A stretch of 64,000 nt of DNA. Source: Carallia brachiata. Its lineage: Eukaryota; Streptophyta; Magnoliopsida; Malpighiales; Rhizophoraceae. Below the pieces are notes generated by a model, which saw nothing but the letters and a program-made list of their open reading frames with translations, had not been told where the DNA came from and searched no databases. Every line of letters begins with the position of its first letter. The stretch's first letter is position 1. Of this stretch, positions 47,452-60,351 are shown one piece after another. A program made the translations under genes and the position numbers. Where the stretch lies: positions 10,038,835 to 10,102,834 of the forward strand of contig JADCRB010000016.1 in assembly GCA_021464245.1 (NCBI GenBank). Direction: 5' to 3'.

Positions 47452-49566
47452 ATCACTTTATCTCGCAAAAAGTGATTTTCTTTCATTTTAGGCTTATTTA
47501 CACAAATTAAAGTAATTTAAGTATAAATGCTTGTAAAACCTTTAATTTCAATGCAAAACGCATTTCCAACACCTTTTGAGGTTTAAATACATTCAATTCC
47601 CTCTAATAAGTGTGCAATTGATCATGATTGCATTTATTAGTTATAAGACCTTTTGTGCGTGAATAAAGAGGCTAAATCACTTTATCTCTTGCAAATAAGT
47701 GAGATTTTCTTCATTTTAATGCTTATTTAACACAATTTAAAGTTAATTTAAGCATAAATGCTTGTAAAAACCTTTAATTTCAATGCAAAACGCATTTCCA
47801 ACACCTTTGGAGGTGATAAATACATTCAATTCCCTATAATAAGTGTGCAATTGATCATGATTGGCATTTATTAGTTGTATAAGACCTTTTGTGGCGTGAA
47901 TAAAGTGGCGAAATCACTTTATCTCTTGCAAATAAGTGATTTTCTTTCATTTTAATGGCTTATTTAACACAATTAAACTTAATTTAAGTATAAATGCTTG
48001 TAAAAACCTTTCATTTCAATGCAAAACGCATTTCCAACACCTTTTGAGGTGATAAATACATTCAATACCCTCTAATAAGTGTGCAATTGATCATGATTTG
48101 CATTTATTAGTTGCATAAGACCTTTTGTGGTGTGAATAAAGAGGCTAAATAACTTTATTTCTTACAAATAAGTCATTTTCTTTCATTTTAATGGCTTATT
48201 TGACACAATTTAAAGTTAATTTAAGCATAAATGCTTGTAAAAACCTTTAATTTCAAAGAAAAACGCATTTCCAACACCTTTTGAGGTGTTAAATACATTC
48301 AATTCCCCCTAATAAGTGTGCAATTGATCATGATTTGCGTTTGTTAGTAGCATAAGACCTTTTGTGGCGTGAATAAAGATGCTAAATCACTTTATTTCTT
48401 ACAAAGAAGTGATTTTCTTTCATTTTAATCTCTTATTTAACACAAATTAAAGTTAATTTAAGCACAAATGCTTGTAAAAACCTTTAATTTCAAAGAAAAA
48501 CGCATTTCCAACACCCTTTGAGGTGTTAAATTCATTAAATTCCCCCTAATAAGTGTGCAATTGATCATGATTTGCATTTATTAGTCGCGTAAGACCTTTT
48601 GTGGCGTGAATAATGAGGCTAAATCGCTTTATTTCTTGCAAATAAGTGATTTTTTTCATTTTAATGGCTTATTTAATACAAATTAAACTTAATTTAAGTA
48701 TAAATGCTTGTAAAAACCTTCAATTTCAATGTAAAACGCATTTCCAACACCTTTTGAGGTGATAAATACATTCAATACCCTCTAATAAGTGTGCAATTGA
48801 TCATGATTTGCATTTTTAGTTGCATAAGAGACCTTTTGTGGTGTGAATAAAAGGCTAAATCACTTTATTTCTTGCAAAAAGTCATTTTCTTTCATTTTAA
48901 TGGCTTATTTAACACAAATTAAAGTTAATTTAAGCATAAATGCTTGTAAAAACCTTTAATTTCAATGCAAAACGCATTTCCAACACCTTTTGAGCTGATA
49001 AATACATTGAATTCCCTCTAATAAGTGTGCAATTGATCATGATTTGCATTTATTAGTTGCATAAGAGCTTTTGTGATGTGAATAAAGAGGCTAAATCACT
49101 TTATTTCTTGCAAATAAGTGATTTTCTTTCATTTTAATGACTTATTTAACACAATTTAAAGTTAATTTAAGCATAAATGCTTGTAAAAACTTTAATTTCA
49201 ACGCAAAACGCATTTCTAACACCTTTTGAGGTGATAAATACATTCAATTCCCTCTAATAACTGTGCAATTGATAATGATTGCATTTATTAGTTGCATAAG
49301 ACCTTTTGTGTTCATGAATAAAGATGCTAAATCACTTTATCTCTTGCAAATAAGTGATTTTCTATCATTTTAATGACTTATTTAACACAATTTAAAGTTA
49401 ATTTAAGCATAAATGCTTGTAAAAACCTTTAATTTCAATGCAAAACGCATTTCCAACACCTTTGGAGGTGATAAATACATTCAATTCCCTATAATAAGTG
49501 TGCAATTTATCATGATTGGCATTTATTAGTTTAGAAGACCTTTTGTGTGTGAATAAAGCGGCTAAA
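47452..49566 (+). repeat. HOR-33 block A core (monomers 1-9), unit 1
   Basis: Nine monomers that recur as A' (52599-54703) in the same unit and as A and A' in unit 2. Order markers are TTATTT(A)CACAAATT with CTCGCAAA, GAGATTTTC, GGCGAAATC, TTTGACAC, TTTGCGTTTGTTAGTAGC then TAATCTCTTATTT, TAATGAGGCTAAATCGC then AATACAAATT, GCAAAAAGTCATT, AATGACTT then AACTGTGC, and GTTCATGAA/TTTTCTATC. Monomer 7 ends differently from its A' counterpart, with GAGCTGATAAATAC and AGAGCTTTTGTGATGTG. Confidence 0.8.
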
Positions 49567-50030
49567 AATATCTATCTTGCAAATAAGTGATTTTCTTTCA
49601 TTTAAATGGCTATTTAACACAAATTAAAGTTAATTTGAGCATAAATGCTTGTAAAACCCTTTAATTTCAATGCAAAACGCATTTCCAACACTTTTTGATG
49701 TCTTAAATACATTCAATTCCCTCTAATAAGTGTGCAATTGATCATGATTTGCATTTATAGTTGCATAAGACCTTTTGTGGCGTGAATAAAGAGGCTAAAT
49801 CACTTTATTTCTTGCAAATAAGTGATTTTCTTTCATTTGAATGGCTATTTAACACAAATTAAAGTTAATTTAAGTATAAATGCTAAAAACCTTTAATTTC
49901 AATGCAAAACGCATTTCCAACACCTTTTGAGGTGATAAATACATTCAATCCCTCTAATAAGTGTGCAATTGATCACGATTTGCATTTATTAGTTGCATAA
50001 GACCTTTTGTGGTGTGAATAAAGAGGCTAA

Positions 50031-52598
50031 ATTACTTTATTTCATGCAAATAAGTCATTTCTTTCATTTTAAGGGCTTATTTAACACAATTTAAAGTCAA
50101 TTTAAGCATAAATGCTTGAAAAAACCTTTAATTTCAAAGAAAAACGCATTTAACACCTTTTGAGTTGTTAAATACATTCAATTCCCCCTAATAAGTGTGC
50201 AATTGATCATGATTTGCATTTATTAGTTGCATAAGACCTTTTGTTGCGTGAACAAAGAGGCTAAATCACTTTATCTCTTGCAAATAAGTGATTTTCTATC
50301 ATTTTAATGACTTATTTAACACAATTTAAAGTTAATTTAAGCATTAATGCTTGTAAAAACCTTTAATTTCAATGCAAAACGCATTTCCAACACCTTTTGG
50401 AGGTGATAAATACATTCAATTCCCTATAATAAGTGTGCAATTGATCATGATTGGCATTTATTAGTTGTATAAGACCTTTTGTGGTGTGAATAAAGCGGCT
50501 AAATCACTTTATCTCTTGCAAATAAGTGATTTTCTTTCATTTTAATGGCTTATTTAACACAAATTAAACTTAATTTAAGTATAAGCTTGTAAAAACCTTT
50601 CATTTCAATGCAAAACGCATTTCCAACACCTTTTGAAGGATAAATACTTCAATACCCTAATAAGTGTGCAATTGATCATGATTTGCATTTATTAGTTGCA
50701 TAAGACCTTTGTGGTGTGAATAAAGAGGCTAAATCACTTTATTTCTTTCAAATAAGTGATTTTCTTTCATTTGAATGGCTATTTAACACAAATTAAAGTT
50801 AATTTAAGCATAAATGCTTGTAAAAACCTTTAATTTAAATGCAAAACGATTTCCAACACCTTTTGAGGTGATAAATACATTCAATACCCTCTAATAAGTG
50901 TGCAATTGATCGAATTTGCATTTATTAGTTGCATAAGACCTTTTGTGGTGTGAATAAAAAAGCTAAATCACTTTATCTCTTGCAAATAAGTGATTTTCTT
51001 TCATTTTAATGACTTATTTAACACAATTTAAAGTTAATTTAAGCATAAATGCTTGTAAAAACCTTTAATTTCAATGCAAAACGCATTTCCAACACCTTTT
51101 GGGTGATAAATACATTCAATTCCCTATAATAAGTGCAATTGATCATGATGATGGCATTTATTAGTTGTATAAGACCTTTTGTGGTGTGAATAAAGCGGCT
51201 AAATCACTTTATCTCTTGCAAATAAGTGATTTTCTTTCATTTAATCGGCTTATTTAACACAAATTAAACTTAATTTAAAAATGCTTGTAAAAACCTTTCA
51301 TTTCAATGCAAAACGCATTTCCAACACCTTTTGAGGTGATAAATACATTCAATTCCCTAATAAGTGTGCAATTGATCATGATTTGCATTTATTAGTTGCA
51401 TAAGATCCTTTGTGGTGTGAATAAAGAGGCTAAATCACTTATTTTCTTGCAAATAAGTGATTTTCTTTCATTTGAATGGCTATTTAACACAAATTAAAGT
51501 TAATTTAAGCATAAATGCTTGTAAAAACCTTTAATTTAATGCAAAACGCATTTCCAACACCTTTTGAGGTGATAAATACATTCAATACCCTCTAATAAGT
51601 GTGCAATTGATCGTATTTGCATTTATTAGTTGCATAAGACCTTTTGTGGTGTGAATAAAAGCTAAATCACTTTATCTCTTGCAAATAAGTGATTTTCTTT
51701 CATTTTAATGGCTTATTTAACACAATTAAAGTTAATTTAAGCATAAATGCTTGTAAAAACCTTTAATTTCAATGCAAAACGCATTTCCAACACCTTTGGA
51801 GGTGATAAATACATTCAATTCCCCTAATAAGTGTGCAATTGATCATGATTTGCATTTATTAGTTGCATAAGACCTTTTGTGGTATGAATAAAGAGGCTAA
51901 ATCACTTCATTCATGCAAATAAGTGATTTTCTTTCATTTTATGGCTTATTTAACACAAATGGACTTAAATAAGTATAAATGCTTGTAAAAACCTTAATTT
52001 CAATGCAAAACGCATTTCCAAACACCTTTTGGGGTGATAAATACATTCAATTCCCTATAATAAGTGTGCAATTGATCATGATTGCATTTATTAGTTGTAA
52101 AAGACCTTTTGTGTGTGAATAAAGAGGCTAAATCACTTTATCTCTTGCAAATAAGTGATTTTCTTTATTTTAATGGCTTATTTAACACAATTAAACATAA
52201 TTTAAGTATAAATGCTTGTAAAAACCTTTAATTTCAATGCAAAACGCATTTCCAACACCTATTGAGGTGATAAATACATTCAATACCCTCTAATAAGTGT
52301 GCAATTGATCATGATTTGCATTTATTAGTTGCATAAGACCTTTTGTGGTGTGAATAAAGAGGCTAAATTACTTTATTTCATGCAAATAAGTCATTTTCTT
52401 TCATTTTAAGGGCTTATTTAACACAATTAAAGTCAATTTAAGTATAAATGCTTGAAAAACCTTTAATTTCAAAGCAAAACGCATTTCCAACACCTTTTGA
52501 GTGTTAAATACATTCAATTCCCCTAATAAGTGTGCAATTGATCATGATTTGCATTTGTTAGTAGCATAAGACCTTTTGTGGCGTGAATAAAGAGGTAA
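50031..52598 (+). repeat. HOR-33 block B, unit 1: embedded HOR-7-type monomers
   Basis: Eleven monomers in the order m5, m6, m7, m1, m2, m7, m1, m2, m3, m4, m5 by their diagnostic variants (for example AAATTACTTTATTTCATG at 50028, GTTGCGTGAACAAAG at 50233, AAGCATTAATGCTT at 50338, TTTGAATGGC at about 50770 and 51471, TGGACTTAAATAAG at about 51960). This is HOR-7 order with one internal three-monomer duplication (m7-m1-m2). The block shows that HOR-7 material was incorporated into HOR-33. Confidence 0.82.
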
Positions 52599-54703
52599 AT
52601 CACTTTATTCTTGCAAATAAGTGATTTTCTTCATTTTAATGGCTTATTTAACACAATTAAAGTTAATTTAAGTAAATGCTTGTAAAAACCTTTAATTTCA
52701 ATGCAAAACGCATTTCCAACACCTTTTGAGGTGATAAATACATTCAATTCCCTCTAATAACTGTGCAATTGATAATGATTTGCATTTATTAGTTGCATAA
52801 GACCTTTTGTTGCATGAATAAAGAGGCTAAATCACTTTACTCTTGCAAATAAGTGATTTTCTTCATTTTAATGACTTATTTAACACAATTTAAAGTTAAT
52901 TTAAGCATAAATGCTTGTAAAAACCTTTAATTTCAATGCAAAACGCATTTCCAAACCTTTTGAGGTGATAAATAATTTAATTCCCTATAATAAGTGGCAA
53001 TTGATCATGATTGGCATTTATTAGTATAAGACCTTTTGTGGTGTGAATAAAGCGGCTAAATCACATTATCCTTGCAAATAAGTGATTTTCTTTCATTTTA
53101 ATGGCTTATTTAACACAAATTAAACTTAATTTAAGTAAAATGCTTGTAAAAACCTTTCATATTCAATGCAAAACGCATTTCCAACACCTTTTGAGGTGAT
53201 AAATACATTCAATACCCTCTAATAAGTGTGCAATTGATCATGATTTGCATTTATTAGTTGCATAAGACCTTTTGTGGTGTGAATAAAGAGGCTAAATCAC
53301 TTTATTTCTTACAAATAAGTCATTTTCTTTTTTTAATGGCTTATTTAACACAACTTAAAGTTAATTTAAGCATAAATGCTTGTAAAAACCTTTAATTTCA
53401 AAGAAAACGCATTTCCAACACCTTTTGAGGTGTTAAATACATTCAATTCCCCTAATAAGTGTGCAATTGATCATGATTTGCGTTTGTTAGTAGCATAAGA
53501 CCTTTTGTGGCGTGAATAAAGAGGCTAAATCACTTTATTTCTTACAAATAAGTGATTTTCTTTCATTTTAATCTATTTAACACAAATTAAAGTTAATTTA
53601 AGCACAAATGCTTGTAAAAACCTTTAATTTCAAAGAAAACGCATTTCCAACACCTTTGAGGTGTTAAATACATTAAATTCCCCTAATAAGTGTGCAATTG
53701 ATCATGATTTGCATTTATTTGTCGTGTAAGACCTTTTGTGGCGTGAATAATGAGGAAAACGCTTTATTTCTTGCAAATAAGTGATTTTCTTTCATTTTAA
53801 TGGCTTATTTAATACAAATTAAACTTAATTTAAGTATAAATGCTTGTAAAAACCTTCAATTTCAATGTAAAACGCATCAAAACGCATTTCCAACACCTTT
53901 TGAGGTGATAAATACATTCAATACCCTCTAATAAGTGTGCAATTGATCATGATTTGCATTTATTAGTTGCATAAGACCTTTTGTGGTGTGAATAAAGAGG
54001 CTAAATCACTTTATTTCTTGCAAAAAGTGTCATTTTCTTTCATTTTAATGGCTTATTTAAACAAATTAAAGTTAATTTAAGCATAAATGCTTCTAAAAAC
54101 CTTTAATTTCAATGCAAAACGCATTTCCAAACCTTTTGAGGTGATAAATACATTGAATTCCCTCTAATAAGTGTGCAATTGATCATTATTTCATTTATTA
54201 GTTGCATAAGACCTTTTGTGTGTGAATAAAGAGGCTAAATCACTTTATCTCTTGCAAATAAGTATTTTCTTTCATTTTAATGACTTATTTAACACAATTT
54301 AAAGTTAATTTAAGCATAAATGCTTGTAAAAACTTTAATTTCAACGCAAAACGCATTTCAACACCTTTGAGGTGATAAATATATTCAATTCCCTCTAATA
54401 ACTGTGCAATTGATATGATTTGCATTTATTAGTTGCATAAGACCTTTGTGCATGAATAAAGAGGCTAAATCACTTTATCTCTTGCAAATAAGTGATTTTC
54501 TATCATTTTAATGACTTATTTAACACAATTTAAAGTTAATTTAAGCATAAATGCTTGTAAAAACCTTTAATTTCAATGCAAAACGCATTTCCAACACCTT
54601 TGAGGTGATAAATACATTCAATTCCCTATAATAAGTGTGCAATTGATCATGATTTGCATTTATTAGTTGCATAAGACCTTTTGTGGTGTGAATAAAGGGC
54701 TAA
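52599..54703 (+). repeat. HOR-33 block A' core (monomers 23-31), unit 1
   Basis: Second copy of the nine-monomer core, 5147 bp after the first and 2577 bp before the next unit. It shares GAGGTAAATC (about 52593) with the unit 2 A' copy (GAGGTTAAATC at 60344), a marker the A copies lack. A and A' are therefore distinct, separately inherited blocks. Similarity to A ends near the start of monomer 32, where A has GTAGAAGACC-type and A' has ordinary GTTGCATAAGACC. Confidence 0.8.
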
Positions 54704-55175
54704 ATCACTTTATTATTTCTTGCAAAAAGAGTCATTTTCTTTCATTTTAATGGCTTATTTAACCAATTAAAGTTAATTTAAGCATAAATGCTTCTAAAAA
54801 CCTTTAATTCAATGCAAAACGCATTTCCACACCTTTTGAGGTGGATAAATACATCAATACCCTCTAATAGGTGTGCAATTGATCACGATTGCATTTAAGA
54901 GTTTCGAAGACCTTTTGTGGTGTGAATAAAGAGGCTAAATCACTTTATTTCATGCAAATAAGTCATTTTCTTTCATTTTAAGGGCTTATTTAACACAATT
55001 TAAAGTCAATTTAAGTATAAATGCTTGAAAAAACCTTTAATTTCAAAGAAAAACGCATTTCCAACACCTTTTGAGTTGTTAAATACATTCAATTCCCCCT
55101 AATAAGTGTGCAATTGATCATGATTTGCATTTGTTAGTAGCATAAGACCTTTTGTGGCGTGAATAAAGAGGCTAA

Positions 55176-57295
55176 ATCACTTTATTTCTCGCAAATAAGT
55201 GATTTTCTTTCATTTTAATGGCTTATTTCACACAAATTAAAGTTAATTTAAGTATAAATTCTTGTAAAACCTTTAATTTCAATGCAAACGCATTCCAACA
55301 CCTTTATGAGGTCTTAAATACATTCAATCCCTCTAATAAGTGTGCAATTGATCATGAATTGATTTATTAGTTACATAAGACCTTTTTGGCGTGAATAAAG
55401 AGCTAAATCACTTTATCTCTTGCAAATAAGAGATTTTCTATCATTTTAATGACTTATTTAACACAATTTAAAGTTAATTTAAGCATAAATGCTTGTAAAA
55501 ACCTTTAATTCAATGCAAAACGCAATTTCCAACACCTTTGGAGGTGATAATACATTCAATCCCTATAATAAGTGTGCAATTGATCATGATTGGCATTTAT
55601 TAGTTGTATAAGACCTTTTGTGGCGTGAATAAAGCGGCGAAATCACTTTATCTCTTGCAAATAATGATTTTTCTTTCATTTTAATGGCTTATTTAACACA
55701 AATTAAACTTAATTTAAGTATAAATGCTTGTAAAAACCTTTCATTTCAATGCAAAACGCTTTCCAACACCTTTTGAGGTGATAAATACATTCAATACCTC
55801 TAATAAGTGTGCAATTGATCATGATTTGCATTTATTAGTTGCATAAGACCTTTTGTGGTGTGAATAAAGAGGCTAAATAACTTTATTTCTTACAAATAAG
55901 TCATTTTCTTTCATTTTAATGGCTTATTTGACACAATTTAAAGTTAATTTAAGCATAAATGCTTGTAAAAACCTTTAATTTCAAAGAAAAACGCATTTCC
56001 AACACCTTTTGAGGTGTTAAATACATTCAATTCCCCCTAATAAGTGTGCAATTGATCATGATTTGCGTTTGTTAGAGCATAAGACCTTTTGTGGCGTGAA
56101 TAAAGATGCTAAATCACTTTATTTCTTACAAGAAGTGATTTTCTTTCATTTAATCTCTTATTTAACACAAATTAAAGTTAATTTAAGCACAAATGCTTGT
56201 AAAAACCTTTAATTTCAAAGAAAACGCATTTCCAACACCTTTGAGGTGTTAAATTCATTAAATTCCCTAATAAGTGTGCAATTGATCATGATTTGCATTT
56301 ATTAGTCGCGTAAGACCTTTTGTGCGTGAATAATGAGGCTAAATCGCTTATTCTTGCAAATAAGTGATTTTTTTTCATTTTAATGGCTTATTTAATACAA
56401 TTAAACTTAATTTAAGTATAAATGCTTGTAAAAACCTTCAATTTCAATGTAAAACGCATTTCCAACACCTTTTGAGGTGATAAATACATTCAATACCCTC
56501 TAATAAGTGTGCAATTGATCATGATTTGCATTTTTTAGTTGCATAAGACCTTTTGTGGTGTGAATAAATAGGCTAAATCACTTTATTTCTTGCAAAAAAG
56601 TCATTTTCTTTCATTTTAATGGCTTATTTAACACAAATTAAAGTTAATTTAAGCATAAATGCTTCTAAAAACCTTTAATTTCAATGCAAAACGCATTTCC
56701 AACACCTTTTGAGGTGATAAATACATTGAATTCCCTCTAATAAGTGTGCAATTGATCATATTTCCATTTATTAGTTGCATAAGACCTTTTGTGGTGTGAA
56801 TAAAGAGGCTAAATCACTTTATCTCTTGCAAATAAGTGATTTTCTTTCATTTTAATGACTTATTTAACACAATTTAAGTTAATTTAAGCATAAATGCTTG
56901 TAAAAACTTTTAATTTCAACGCAAAACGCATTTCTAACACCTTTTGAGGTGATAAATACATTCAATTCCCTCTAATAACTGTGCAATTGATAATGATTTG
57001 CATTTATTAGTTGCATAAGACCTTTTGTTGCATGAATAAAGATGCTAAATCACTTTATCTCTTGCAAATAAGTGATTTTCTATCATTTTAATGACTTATT
57101 TAACACAATTTAAAGTTAATTTAAGCATAAATGCTTGTAAAAACCTTTAATTTCAAGGCAAAACGCATTTCCAACACCTTTGGAGGTGATAAATACATTC
57201 AATTCCCTATAATAAGTGTGCAATTTATCATGATTGGCATTTATTAGTTGTAGAAGACCTTTTGTGGTGTGAATAAAGCGGCTAAATCACATTAT
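55176..57295 (+). repeat. HOR-33 block A core (monomers 1-9), unit 2
   Basis: Cleaner version of 47452-49566, with the complete marker series. Monomer 7 here has TTCTAAAAACC, GATAAATACATTGAATTCC and ATTTCCATTTATTAG, agreeing with the 44.4-44.6 kb copy rather than with the unit 1 copy. The unit 1 monomer 7/8 region therefore probably received a conversion from another monomer. Confidence 0.82.
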
Positions 57296-57767
57296 CTCTT
57301 GCAAATAAGTGATTTTCTTTCATTTAAATGGCTATTTAACACAAATTAAAGTTAATTTGAGCATAAATGCTTGTAAAACCCTTTAATTTCAATGCAAAAC
57401 GCATTTCCAACACTTTTTGATGTCTTAAATACATTCAATTCCCTCTAATAAGTGTGCAATTGATCATGATTTGCATTTATTAGTTGCATAAGACCTTTTG
57501 TGGCGTGAATAAAGAGGCTAAATCACTTTATTTCTTGCAAATAAGTGATTTTCTTTCATTTGAATGGCTATTTAACACAAATTAAAGTTAATTTAAGTAT
57601 AAATGCTTCTAAAAACCTTTAATTTCAATGCAAAACGCATTTCCAACACCTTTTGAGGTGATAAATACATTCAATACCCTCTAATAAGTGTGCAATTGAT
57701 CACGATTTGCATTTATTAGTTGCATAAGACCTTTTGTGGTGTGAATAAAGAGGCTAAATTACTTTAT

Positions 57768-60351
57768 TTCATGCAAATAAGTCATTTTCTTTCATTTTAA
57801 GGGCTTATTTAACACAATTTAAAGTCAATTTAAGCATAAATGCTTGAAAAAACCTTTAATTTCAAAGAAAAACGCATTTAAAACACCTTTTGAGTTGTTA
57901 AATACATTCAATTCCCCCTAATAAGTGTGCAATTGATCATGATTTGCATTTATTAGTTGCATAAGACCTTTTGTTGCGTGAACAAAGAGGCTAAATCACT
58001 TTATCTCTTGCAAATAAGTGATTTTCTATCATTTTAATGACTTATTTAACATAATTTAAAGTTAATTTAAGCATTAATGCTTGTAAAAACCTTTAATTTC
58101 AATGCAAAACGCATTTCCAACGCCTTTGGAGGTGATAAATACATTCAATTCCCTATAATAAGTGTGCAATTGATCAAGATTGGCATTTATTAGTTGTATA
58201 AGACCTTTTGTGGTGTGAATAAAGCGGCTAAATCACTTTATCTCTTGCAAATAAGTGATTTTCTTTCATTTTAATGGCTTATTTAACACAAATTAAACTT
58301 AATTTAAGTATAAATGCTTGTAAAAACTTTTCATTTCAATGCAAAACGCCTTTCCAACACCTTTTGAAGAGATAAATACTTTCAATACCCTCTAATAAGT
58401 GTGCAATTGATCATGATTTGCATTTATTAGTTGCATAAGACCGTTTGTGGTGTGAATAAAGAGGCTAAATCACTTTATTTCTTTCAAATAAGTGATTTTC
58501 TTTCATTTGAATAGCTATTTAACACAAATTAAAGTTAATTTAAGCATAAATGCTTGTAAAAACCTTTAATTTAAATGCAAAACGAATTTCCAACACCTTT
58601 TGAGGTGATAAATACATTCAATACCCTCTAATAAGTGTGCAATTGATCGTAATTTGCATTTATTAGTTGCATAACACCTTTTGTGGTGTGAATAAAAAAG
58701 CTAAATCACTTTATCTCTTGCAAATAAGTGATTTTCTTTCATTTTAATGACTTATTTAACACAATTTAAAGTTAATTTAAGCATAAATGCTTGTAAAAAC
58801 CTTTAATTTCAATGCAAAACGCATTTCCAACACCTTTTGAGGTGATAAATACATTCAATTCCCTATAATAAGTGTGCAATTGATCATGATTGGCATTTAT
58901 TAGTTGTATAAGACCTTTTGTGGTGTGAATAAAGCGGCTAAATCACTTTATCTCTTGCAAATAAGTGATTTTCTTTCATTTTAACGGCTTATTTAACACA
59001 AATTAAACTTAATTTAAGTATAAATGCTTGTAAAAACCTTTCATTTCAATGCAAAACGCCTTTCCAACACCTTTTGAGGTGATAAATACATTCAATACCC
59101 TCTAATAAGTGTGCAATTGATCATGATTTGCATTTATTAGTTGCATAAGATCTTTGTGGTGTGAATAAAGAGGCTAAATCACTTTATTTCTTTCAAATAA
59201 GTGATTTTCTTTCATTTGAATGGCTATTTAACACAAATTAAAGTTAATTTAAGCATAAACGCTTGTAAAAACCTTTAATTTAAATGCAAAACGAATTTCC
59301 AACACCTTTTGAGGTGATAAATACATTCAATACCCTCTAATAGGTGTGCAATTGATCGTAATTTGCATTTATTAGTTGCATAACACCTTTTGTGGTGTGA
59401 ATAAAAAAGCTAAATCACTTTATCTCTTGCAAATAAGTGATTTTCTTTCATTTTAATGGCTTATTTAACACAATTTAAAGTTAATTTAAGCATAAATGCT
59501 TGTAAAAACCTTTAATTTCAATGTAAAACGCATTTCCAACACCTTTGGAGGTGATAAATACATTCAATTCCCTATAATAAGTGTGCAATTGATCATGATT
59601 GACATTTATTAGTTGCATAAGACCTTTTGTGGTATGAATAAAGAGACTAAATCACTTCATTTCATGCAAATAAGTGATTTTCTTTCATTTTGATGGCTTA
59701 TTTAATCCAAATTGGACTTAAATAAAGTATAAATGCTTACAAAAAGCATTAATTTCAATGCAAAACGCATTTCCAACACATTTTGGGGTGATAAATACAT
59801 TCAATTCCCTATAATAAGTGTGCAATTGATCATGATTGGCATTTATTAGTTGTAAAAGTCCTTTTGTAGTGTGAATAAAGAGGCTAAATCACTTTATCTC
59901 TTGCAAATAAGTGATTTTCTTTTATTTTAATTGCTTATTTAACACAAATTAAACAAATTTAAGTATAATGCTGTAAAAACCTTTAATTTCAATGCAAAAC
60001 GCATTTCCAACACCTTTGAGGTGAAAACATTCAATTCCCTCTAATAAGTGTGCAATTGATCATGATTTGCATTTATTAGTTGCATAAGACCTTTTGTGGT
60101 GTGAATAAAGAGGCTAAATTACTTTATTTCATGCAAATAAGTCATTTTCTTTCATTTTAAGGGCTTATTTAACACAATTAAAGTCAATTTAAGTATAAAT
60201 GCTTGAAAAACCTTTAATTTCAAAAAAAACGCATTTCCAACACCTTTTGAGTTGTTAAATACATTCAATTCCCCCTAATAAGTGTGCAATTGATCATGAT
60301 TTGCATTTGTTAGTAGCATAAGACCTTTTGTGGCGTGAATAAAGAGGTTAA
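57768..60351 (+). repeat. HOR-33 block B, unit 2: embedded HOR-7-type monomers
   Basis: Same eleven-monomer order as 50031-52598. The m6 and n7 types are blended: GCCTTTGGAGGTG and GATCAAGATTGG near 58118-58180 are HOR-8 n7 states, as is CATTTAAAACACC near 57876 (n6). Thus block B carries HOR-8 as well as HOR-7 markers. m1 at about 58505 has TTTGAATAGCTATTT, a private change. m3 at about 59650 has TTTAATCCAAATTGG and AAAAAGCATTAATTTC. Confidence 0.82.

Larger units (their letters stand above)
47452..55175 (+). repeat. HOR-33 unit 1 (7724 bp)
   Basis: First full unit: A at 47452-50030, B at 50031-52598, A' at 52599-55175. It is noisier than unit 2, with scattered losses and a small duplicated stretch near 53868-53888 (AAAACGCATC followed by AAAACGCATT). 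A scrambled stretch lies near 54893-54910, where TTTAAGAGTTTCGAAGACC replaces the usual TTTATTAGTTGCATAAGACC. Confidence 0.85.

Noticed and set aside
54893..54910. Unique sequence inserted in HOR-33
   Set aside because: Only a few bases differ from the standard TTTATTAGTTGCATAAGACC segment. It is too short to be an element and lies in a noisy stretch.
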